DNA of 55,436 nt from Mycobacteriales bacterium (GTDB taxonomy: Bacteria > Actinomycetota > Actinomycetes > JAFAQI01): positions 1 to 55,436 of the forward strand of contig DASZRO010000020.1 of NCBI GenBank assembly GCA_035550055.1. Reading direction: 5' to 3'. Below are positions 49,929 through 55,436 of this stretch, piece by piece. The notes below the pieces were generated by a model. The model made no database searches and had not been told where the DNA came from. It saw only the letters and a list, made by a program, of their open reading frames with translations. The translations under genes and the position numbers were made by a program. Each line of letters starts with the position of its first letter. The stretch's first letter is position 1.

Positions 49929-50719
49929 ACCGGCGTGCGAGGAACCAAATCGCGGTCTCGGATCGCGAGCTCGCGGGAATGACTCGCGACCTCGACGGGC
50001 TGCACGAGGAGTCGATGGGCCAGGTCCGCGACAACATGGCCGCGCTCACCGAGCGGCTCGCGTCGGTCGCGCAGGCACCCGCGAGCCGGCGCAACTTCCT
50101 GCTCGGCTCGTTCGCGGTGGTGGGTGCGGGCGCCTTGGCGGCATGCGGCGGCTCGAGCAGTGCCGGCAGCTCGGCAGCGAAGGGGTCGACGAGCTCGCCC
50201 AGCGGTTCGTCGCCGTACAGCGGCGATCTGAAGGTCGTCGCACTCGCGGCCGCGTTGGAAAACCTTGCCGTCGCGGGCTACGGACTCGTGCTGGCCAACG
50301 CCGGCAAGGGCGTGTACGGCAAGGTCCCGCCGGCGATCGCGCAGTTCGCCACAGTGGTCCAGAAGCAGCACAGCGACCACGCCGCGGCATGGAACGGAGT
50401 GCTCCGCAGCGCCGGCCTCCCGCAGGTCAGCGGCACACCGTTGACGATCGCTCCGCAGGCGGTGTCGGCGCTCAAGTCGGCGAAGACCCTGCCGGACGTG
50501 GCGAAGGTCGCGCTCGGGCTCGAGAACACCGCGGCGCAGACCTACGTCTTCGCGGCGGCGAACGTGACCGACCCGGGCGGCATCGCGACGGCGGCGTCGA
50601 TCGCGCCGGTCGAGGCGATGCACGCCTCGATCCTGTCGTTCGTGCTCGGACAGTACCCGGTGCCCAACTCCGACATCGGCATCACCGGCGCGGTCCAACC
50701 GTCTGCGCTGACGGCGTAG
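49925..50719 (+). CDS. Ferritin-like domain Tat lipoprotein
   Basis: A 264-residue paralogue of the preceding protein with an export signal. The twin-arginine motif SRRNFL is at 54-59, the hydrophobic core follows, and the lipobox LAAC ends at Cys74. The 50-residue stretch before the arginines is unusually long and helical. After a Ser/Gly linker the domain repeats the ligand pattern ALENLAV, KQHSDHAA, GLENTAAQ and VEAMH. It should be a membrane-tethered extracytoplasmic protein exported folded with its metal, which fits its place just after tatACB. Confidence 0.85.
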   Translation: MNRRARNQIAVSDRELAGMTRDLDGLHEESMGQVRDNMAALTERLASVAQAPASRRNFLLGSFAVVGAGALAACGGSSSAGSSAAKGSTSSPSGSSPYSGDLKVVALAAALENLAVAGYGLVLANAGKGVYGKVPPAIAQFATVVQKQHSDHAAAWNGVLRSAGLPQVSGTPLTIAPQAVSALKSAKTLPDVAKVALGLENTAAQTYVFAAANVTDPGGIATAASIAPVEAMHASILSFVLGQYPVPNSDIGITGAVQPSALTA

Positions 50720-50730
50720 GGGCCGCCACC

Positions 50731-51123
50731 ATGACGATGACCCGGGTCCGGCGCCCTGCTGTGGTTATCACCCTGCTCGCGCTGGCCAGCGCGCTCGCGG
50801 GATGTAGCTCAGCGAACTCCGGCGGGGACGCCGCCGGACCCGGGTCATCCTGCGTGACGGTCAGCGGGTCGGCCGCGAAGGTCACGATCGTGGGCTTCAC
50901 CTTCCGTCCCGCGTGCATCTCGGTGGCGCGCGGCACGACGGTGACGTTCACCAACGAGGACAGCGTCACGCACACCGCGACGGGATCGAGCTCGGGTGGC
51001 TTCGACTCAGGCGACCTGAACCACGGCCAGACCTACCGCCACGTGTTCACCACGCCGGGGACTTACGACTACCTCTGCGACATCCACCAGTACATGCACG
51101 GCGAGATCGTCGTCCGCCGGTAG
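50731..51123 (+). CDS. Plastocyanin-like cupredoxin lipoprotein
   Basis: A 130-residue lipoprotein. The signal peptide ends at the lipobox LAGC (Cys25). The cupredoxin domain (about 45-130) has the four type 1 copper ligands His81 (SVTHTATG), Cys116, His119 and Met122 (CDIHQYMHG). It would carry one electron on the outer face of the membrane. The ATG at 50731 (or 50737) follows twelve bases after the ferritin-like Tat lipoprotein, so they are probably one transcript and possible redox partners. Confidence 0.9.
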   Translation: MTMTRVRRPAVVITLLALASALAGCSSANSGGDAAGPGSSCVTVSGSAAKVTIVGFTFRPACISVARGTTVTFTNEDSVTHTATGSSSGGFDSGDLNHGQTYRHVFTTPGTYDYLCDIHQYMHGEIVVRR

Positions 51124-51166
51124 CGGGTGCCGTGAACCGGATCGAGCCAGAGGTCGTGAACTCAAG

Positions 51167-51589
51167 ATGATGAGGCGCTACGACGGACCGATCGACATCG
51201 TGCTGCGACTGCTGGCCGCGGCCGGCCTGGTGGTCGACGCGGTCGTTCACCTGAACTTTGCAAGCCGTTACGACCCGATAGGCGGAACGCTGTCGCAAGG
51301 TGATGTCTTCCGGATCGAGTCGGCGGTTGCCCTGCTCGTCGCGGCCGCGCTGCTCGTGGGACCGTGGCGCCAAGCGAGCTACCTCGTCGCGTTCCTCGTC
51401 GCGGCGTCAGCGTTCGGCGGCGTGATGCTCTACCGCTACGTCGACGTCGGGGCGCTCGGCCCGATCCCGAACATGTACGAGCCGGTCTGGTTCGGTCAGA
51501 AGACTCTGTCGGCGTACGCCGAGGCGGCTGCCGCGGTCGCGGCGCTGATCGGCTTCCTTCGAGCGATGCTGATCGCCCGCCGACCGTAG
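51167..51589 (+). CDS. Four-helix membrane protein of unknown function
   Basis: A 140-residue integral membrane protein with four predicted helices. VLRLLAAAGLVVDAVVHLNFA is the first, and HLNFASRYDPIG and RYVDVGALGPIPNMYEPVWF are hydrophilic loops. The pattern resembles small DoxX-like or DUF-type actinobacterial membrane proteins, but I make no firm assignment. It follows the cupredoxin by 43 bases on the same strand and may belong to the same transcript. Confidence 0.75.
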   Translation: MMRRYDGPIDIVLRLLAAAGLVVDAVVHLNFASRYDPIGGTLSQGDVFRIESAVALLVAAALLVGPWRQASYLVAFLVAASAFGGVMLYRYVDVGALGPIPNMYEPVWFGQKTLSAYAEAAAAVAALIGFLRAMLIARRP

Positions 51590-51599
51590 CCTCGAGCGG

Positions 51600-52607
51600 A
51601 TGAGGCCCGCGCTGCATCGGTGGGGCGTCGCCAGCGCCGCAGCGTCGTTGCTCGCGTTCGCGTCGGTCGCGCCCGCCGCTGTGGCATCCACGGCGGACAG
51701 GCCGGCGGTGACTGCCTTTCAGGAGGTTGGCGACCCGAACTCACTGATCACGCGCAGCGCCGCTGCGATCACCACGGTGGGCGTCGACGGGGTTGCGCTG
51801 GCCGCTGACGGCACCGGCGTTCACCCCCCGGACGCGAAGGCGCTCGCGTCGATGCGGGTGGCCCACCACGACGGGTTGCGCGCCGAGTTCCTGGTCAGCA
51901 ACTGGGACGACCGCATCAACGACTTCTCGCCGAGGATCGCGCGGCGGCTGCTCACCAGCAGGGACAACGTCGCTCAGGTCGCGGCCGAGCTGGCGGGGGA
52001 CGTCCGGCGTCAGGGCTGGGATGGCGTCTCGATCGACCTCGAGTCGTTGTCGGCGGGCGACGCGGCAGGCCTGGTCGGCTTGCTCGACGCACTGCGGTCG
52101 GAGCTACCCGGGGCGGCATCGATCAGCGTTTGTATCTCGAACTCCCTCACCGACTCCGAGTACCGCAACCGTGGGTACGACCTTGCCGGCATCGCGCGAT
52201 CGGGCGCCCGAGTGATCCTCATGGCCTACGACGAGCACGGCACCTGGGAGGACCAGCCGGGGCCGGTCGGAGCGTTGGCCTGGCAGCGCAAGGGCCTCGC
52301 CGCCCTGCGTGCGGAGGTGCCGGCGCGACAAATCGACCTCGGTCAAGCCGGCTACGGCTACGCGTGGCGGCCGCATCGCAACGTGCAGCTCAGTGACGCG
52401 CAGGCGAGGCGGTTGGTCGCCGCGGACCGCGCCACCGCAACGTTCGACCCGTCGGTCGGCGAGTGGACCGCAGAGCTGTCGGACGGCTCGACGCTGTGGT
52501 GGGCCGACGCTCGCTCCTTCCGGCTCCGGGTGGCGCTGGCCCGGGCGCAGCACCTGCACGGTCTCGCGGTGTGGGACCTCGGCGACTCAGACCCGCTGCG
52601 GCTCTAG
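51600..52607 (+). CDS. Secreted glycoside hydrolase family 18-like protein
   Basis: A 335-residue secreted protein. Residues 1-30 are a signal peptide (AASLLAFASVAPAAVAS). The barrel contains the GH18 catalytic signature DGVSIDLE (Asp141, Asp146, Glu148) and later VILMAYDEHG, as in chitinase/YaaH-like spore-cortex or peptidoglycan-acting members. The C-terminal WWADARSFRLRVALA matches the usual GH18 end. It could act on cell-wall glycans. It starts ten bases after the membrane protein gene and ends in a four-base convergent overlap with the glycosylase gene. Confidence 0.85.
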   Translation: MRPALHRWGVASAAASLLAFASVAPAAVASTADRPAVTAFQEVGDPNSLITRSAAAITTVGVDGVALAADGTGVHPPDAKALASMRVAHHDGLRAEFLVSNWDDRINDFSPRIARRLLTSRDNVAQVAAELAGDVRRQGWDGVSIDLESLSAGDAAGLVGLLDALRSELPGAASISVCISNSLTDSEYRNRGYDLAGIARSGARVILMAYDEHGTWEDQPGPVGALAWQRKGLAALRAEVPARQIDLGQAGYGYAWRPHRNVQLSDAQARRLVAADRATATFDPSVGEWTAELSDGSTLWWADARSFRLRVALARAQHLHGLAVWDLGDSDPLRL

Positions 52608-53182
52608 GCCTTCGTGACCTTCGCTGCCGCCTTCGCGGCCTTCTTCCCCTCCCGCACCTTCAGCAGCGTCGCGCCGTCGGTGATGTCTGCCACTGACAGC
52701 AGCGTGCCCTTCTTGCCGAAGTCGCCAGCCGCGTCGCGCCAGCCGCGGGGCGTCACGCCGTACTGCTTGCCGAGCAGCGCGACGAAGATCTTCGCTTTGT
52801 GGGCGCCGAATCCAGGCAGCGCCTCGACCCGCTTGCGGAGCTCGTCGCCGTTCTTGGCGCCGGTCCAGATGCCCGCCGGGTCGCCGTCGTAGTCGGTGAC
52901 GATCAGCCGGCACAGCTGCTGGACTCGGCCGGCCATCGAGCCGGGGAACCGGTGAATCGCCGGCGGAGTCGCGAAGATCTTCGCCAGCGCCTCGGGGTCG
53001 AAGTCGGCGAGCTCCTTCACGTCGAGGCCGTGGCCGAGTCGCTCGGTGAGGGTCAACGGGCCGGTGAACGCCCATTCCAGTGGCATCTGCTGGTCGAGCA
53101 CCATCCCGATCAGCAGCGCGAGCGGATCGCGTGAGAGCAGCGCGTCCGCGTCGGGACGCTGCGCGAGGCACAACTCAGGCAT
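52604..53182 (-). CDS. HhH-GPD family DNA glycosylase-like protein
   Basis: A 192-residue protein of the endonuclease III/AlkA-like superfamily. LALLIGMVLDQQMPLEWAF opens the first domain, and the helix-hairpin-helix is LPGFGAHKAKIF at 122-133. The C-terminal tail is Lys/Ala-rich, as in the actinobacterial uncharacterised HhH-GPD branch. It probably takes part in base-excision repair. The ATG at 53182 is chosen; a start at 53227 would overlap the divergent lipoprotein gene. There is no iron-sulfur cluster cysteine set. Confidence 0.87.
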   Translation of the reverse strand: MPELCLAQRPDADALLSRDPLALLIGMVLDQQMPLEWAFTGPLTLTERLGHGLDVKELADFDPEALAKIFATPPAIHRFPGSMAGRVQQLCRLIVTDYDGDPAGIWTGAKNGDELRKRVEALPGFGAHKAKIFVALLGKQYGVTPRGWRDAAGDFGKKGTLLSVADITDGATLLKVREGKKAAKAAAKVTKA

Positions 53183-53226
53183 GCGCTCACCGTAGAGACC
53201 GATCGTGCCGCGCGCATCATGGAGCA

Positions 53227-53697
53227 ATGCGTATCGCCGCCAGCGGCCCCGCCGTCCTGCTCATCGCCGGCCTTGCCGCCGCGGGGTGCGCGTCCAGCTC
53301 GAGCGGCGGGAACCCGCCGGTCCCGTCGACCGCACCGCCTGCCGCGGCAGCGCTGCCCACGATCCCCGAGAAGTTCACGCTGCTGCCGTGCCCGTCGCCG
53401 GCGAAGACCACCCTCGCGCTGGAGGGCTGCGCCGAGCATCGAATCGTCGCCCTCGACGCACAGGTCAGCTCGACCGCCCGCGAGGTCTATGCCGGCGTGC
53501 AGACCGGCGCCGAGCAGCAGCAGGTCGTGCAGTCGCTGACGGCGTGGATCGCCGCCCGATCCGCCGCCTGCACCAAGGCGATGCAGAAGTACGCCGGCGG
53601 CACGCTGGCCCCGGTCGCCTACGCGAACTGCGAAGTCACACAGGACAATAAGGAGCTGACCGCGCTCCACGCCATTACCGGATCCACAAGCCCCTGA
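53227..53697 (+). CDS. LprI/DUF1311-like lipoprotein
   Basis: A 156-residue lipoprotein. The signal peptide AVLLIAGLAAAGC ends at a lipobox cysteine (Cys20). After a Ser/Pro/Ala linker the mature domain has four cysteines (LPCPS, LEGCAE, AACTKA, ANCEV), with the C-terminal pair pattern and alpha-helical content of the LprI N-terminal/DUF1311 lysozyme-inhibitor-like family. A role in protecting the wall from lysozyme is known for LprI, but only fold-level likeness can be claimed here. It is divergent from the glycosylase gene. Confidence 0.7.
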   Translation: MRIAASGPAVLLIAGLAAAGCASSSSGGNPPVPSTAPPAAAALPTIPEKFTLLPCPSPAKTTLALEGCAEHRIVALDAQVSSTAREVYAGVQTGAEQQQVVQSLTAWIAARSAACTKAMQKYAGGTLAPVAYANCEVTQDNKELTALHAITGSTSP

Positions 53698-53723
53698 CCT
53701 CGCCGAAAAACTTCGCATCTCGA

Positions 53724-53750
53724 TGTCGAAGAGCCGTGCACCCGTTCGAC
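53724..53750 (+). promoter_or_regulatory. ECF42-type promoter upstream of the YciI/DGPF gene
   Basis: TGTCGA at 53724-53729 and CGAC at 53747-53750 are separated by 17 bases. This matches the published ECF42 promoter pattern (TGTCGA at -35 and CG(A/T)C at -10), which drives the DGPF gene. It lies 43 bases upstream of the ATG at 53794, and the gene downstream encodes an ECF42-type sigma factor, so autoregulation is expected. Confidence 0.7.
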
Positions 53751-53793
53751 GTACCCGCGAAACAGCAAACTCACAGACGGAGGACTGGTCGAC

Positions 53794-54171
53794 ATGCCGC
53801 GATTCATGGGATTCGTGCGGATGGAAGAGGGCATCGGGGCACCGCCGCAAGCGCTGTTCGACGCGATGGACGTCTACATCGCCGAGCAGGCCGCGAAGGG
53901 CGTGTTCCTCGACGGCGGGGGCCTGTACGGCACCGAGGACGCCGTCAACTTCGTGGTACGCAACGGCGAGACGACGCGCGTCGACGGCCCCTACGCCGAG
54001 GCCAAAGAGGTCGTCGGCGGGTGGGCCATCCTGCAGTACGACACGGTCGAGGAGGCCATCGCCGGCCAGCGCGAGTTCGCCGAGCTGCACGCGAAGCACT
54101 GGCCGGAGTGCTCGATGGTCGCGACCATGCGTCAGATCTCAGACGCTCCTCCGGAAGCCGCTGACGCCTGA
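53794..54171 (+). CDS. YciI/DGPF-family protein, partner of an ECF42 sigma factor
   Basis: A 125-residue protein with the DGPF signature as VDGPYAEAKEVVGGW at about 67-81 and a YCII-like fold (LHAKHWPECSMVATMRQI at the end). DGPF proteins are the constant neighbours of ECF42 sigma factors, but their function is not established. A GGAGG site precedes the ATG. The promoter-like motif at 53724 stands upstream, and the sigma gene follows after a strong hairpin. Confidence 0.9.
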   Translation: MPRFMGFVRMEEGIGAPPQALFDAMDVYIAEQAAKGVFLDGGGLYGTEDAVNFVVRNGETTRVDGPYAEAKEVVGGWAILQYDTVEEAIAGQREFAELHAKHWPECSMVATMRQISDAPPEAADA

Positions 54172-54185
54172 GCGCAAACCGGCGT

Positions 54186-54223
54186 GAGGGCCGCCGCACA
54201 CCCTGGTGACTGCGGCGGCCCTC
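54186..54223 (+). terminator. Strong hairpin between the DGPF gene and the sigma factor gene
   Basis: GAGGGCCGCCGCA (54186-54198) pairs perfectly with TGCGGCGGCCCTC (54211-54223) around a 12-base loop. A 13-base GC stem without a T-run is typical of high-GC terminators or attenuators. It stands between the DGPF stop (54171) and the sigma start (54249), so it could lower sigma expression relative to DGPF. Confidence 0.65.
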
Positions 54224-54248
54224 GGGCAGCCGTCCCTAGGCTGGCTTC

Positions 54249-55436
54249 GTGCCGGCAGAGGCGACCGAGCAGACGATCATCGCCGTATGGCGAGCCGAGT
54301 CGGCACGGCTCGTCGGTGCCTTGACCCGGATGACCCGCGACATCGACCTGGCCGAGGATCTCGGCCAGGACGCGCTGCTCGCCGCTCTCGAGCAGTGGCC
54401 TCGCGAAGGTGTGCCGGCAAACCCGGCGGCCTGGCTGATGACCACCGCAAAGCGCCGTGCGATCGACGGCTTCCGCCGTGCGGAGAACCTTCGCCGCAAG
54501 ACCGCGGAGCTCGGTCACTCCCAGCTGCAGGGAGAGCAGGAGCTGATGCGCGATCTCGACAGCCAGGTCGACTACATCGAGGACGACGCGCTGCGGCTCA
54601 TCTTCTTGTGCTGTCACCCGTCGTTGAGCCCGCAGTCGCGCGCGGCTCTCACGCTGCGGCTGGTGGGCGGCCTGACGACTAGCGAGATCGCCCGCGGCCT
54701 GCTCGCCAACGACGCCGCAATCGGTCAGCGCATCTCCCGCGCGAAGAAGACGTTGTCCGATGCGGGCGCGACCTTCGAGCTGCCGACCGGCGCGGACCGC
54801 ACCCGGCGGCTCGACGACGTCATGGCAGTGATCTACCTGATCTTCAACGAGGGCTACTCGGTCACCGCCGGCGAGGACTGGATGCGTCCGGATCTGACGA
54901 TCGAGGCGACGCGGTTGGCGCGGATGCTGTCGATGCTGGCGCCCGACGAGCCCGAGGTGTGGGGGCTCCAGGCCTTGCTCGAGATCCAGAACTCGCGGAT
55001 GGCTGCCCGCCTCGACGAGCGCGGTCAGCCGGTCCTGCTCGAAGCTCAGGACCGCACGCGATGGGACCCGTTGCTCATTCGGCGCGGCCTCGCCGCGCTG
55101 CGGCAGGCGGAGACGCTCGCCGCTCGCGGCCGTCCGGTCGGCAAGTACTTCCTGCAGGCCTCGATCGCGTCGCAACACGTGCGCGCGCCGCGGGCGCAGG
55201 ACACCGACTGGAGTCGCATCGCGGCGCTCTACGACAAGCTGGCGCAGGCGGCCCCTGGTCCGGTGGTCGAGGTGAACCGAGCCGTCGCACACGGGCGCGC
55301 CGCAGGACCTGCTGCGGGCCTCGCGATCCTGCGTGACGTGGACGCGACGTCGCTGGCCGGATCGCCGCTCATCCCGAGTGTGCGCGGCGACCTCCTCGAA
55401 CTGTCCGGTCAGTACGCCGAAGCGGCGAGCGCGTTC
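54249..55436 (+). CDS. ECF42-type RNA polymerase sigma factor (partial, 3-prime end beyond window)
   Basis: The frame opens at GTG 54249 and runs to the last base without a stop; 396 codons are present. Region 2 spans about 20-75 (DIDLAEDLGQDALLAALEQWP, WLMTTAKRRAIDGFRR), and region 4 has LTTSEIARGLLANDAAIGQRISRAKK. The long C-terminal extension contains the DUF6596 mark YLIFNEGYS and helical TPR-like repeats (VVEVNRAVAHGRAAG). This architecture, plus the DGPF gene upstream, defines group ECF42, which lacks an anti-sigma factor and is thought to be controlled through its own extension. Little of the protein is probably missing. Confidence 0.93.
   Translation, partial: MPAEATEQTIIAVWRAESARLVGALTRMTRDIDLAEDLGQDALLAALEQWPREGVPANPAAWLMTTAKRRAIDGFRRAENLRRKTAELGHSQLQGEQELMRDLDSQVDYIEDDALRLIFLCCHPSLSPQSRAALTLRLVGGLTTSEIARGLLANDAAIGQRISRAKKTLSDAGATFELPTGADRTRRLDDVMAVIYLIFNEGYSVTAGEDWMRPDLTIEATRLARMLSMLAPDEPEVWGLQALLEIQNSRMAARLDERGQPVLLEAQDRTRWDPLLIRRGLAALRQAETLAARGRPVGKYFLQASIASQHVRAPRAQDTDWSRIAALYDKLAQAAPGPVVEVNRAVAHGRAAGPAAGLAILRDVDATSLAGSPLIPSVRGDLLELSGQYAEAASAF

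Overview
The window is GC-rich, gene-dense bacterial DNA with many GTG starts and 4-base ATGA/GTGA gene overlaps. TetR regulators, an F420-type Ddn-family reductase, a three-cysteine P450 ferredoxin, CaiB and acyl-CoA enzymes and an ECF42-type sigma factor together point to a catabolically versatile actinobacterium (Actinomycetota). The genus cannot be fixed from what is visible. There is no rRNA, tRNA, CRISPR array, insertion sequence or phage gene, and no gene-free stretch longer than 300 bases.

Layout. (1) 1-815: a zeta-toxin-like kinase and its cut partner gene. (2) 830-5286, minus strand: a seven-gene Mrp/MBH-type cation antiporter operon (E, F, G, a DUF4040 protein, an MbhE-MrpB fusion, C, D) with no MrpA. 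(3) 5469-14448: acyl-CoA and lipid-type enzymes (SDR, MFS transporter, CaiB CoA-transferase, thiolase, TesB thioesterase, hydrolase, a frameshifted APH-like kinase, a CrtC/AttH-like protein and a small unknown). (4) 14500-24312 (perhaps to 25390): a plus-strand operon of acyl-CoA ligase, TetR, secreted anchored protein, ABC substrate-binding protein, one 1221-residue chain carrying a whole LivH-LivM-LivF-LivG transporter core, and an MpaB-family oxygenase, followed by a secreted esterase.

(5) 25411-42370: the most striking region. Two long operons converge at about 35.83 kb. The plus-strand one holds ALDH, amidohydrolase, ferredoxin, SDR, P450, Ddn-like reductase, CoA ligase, CaiB, DUF35, Ltp-type thiolase and TetR. 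The minus-strand one holds a binding protein, a LivH-LivM-LivG fusion, LivF and a secreted esterase. Each outer end has the same palindrome, GTAGAAC-NNN-GTTCTAC, and in each a TTGAC(A/T) box lies exactly 22 bases upstream of TAGAAC. I infer one regulon, probably controlled by the TetR at 35121-35840, that releases, imports, CoA-activates, oxidises and cleaves one unidentified hydrophobic or aromatic/terpenoid/steroid-like acid.

(6) 42402-45454, minus strand: a TetR gene, a double palindrome, two paralogous six-helix membrane proteins, and CoxIII-like and CoxIV-like subunits without any oxidase catalytic subunit. (7) 45508-47752: a DUF2630 protein and a copper amine oxidase. (8) 47934-51589: a compact tatA-tatC-tatB set followed by two ferritin-like proteins (one a Tat lipoprotein), a lipoprotein cupredoxin and a four-helix membrane protein. 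(9) 51600-55436: a GH18-like secreted protein, a HhH-GPD glycosylase, an LprI-like lipoprotein, and a YciI/DGPF protein paired with an ECF42-type sigma factor that runs off the window end.
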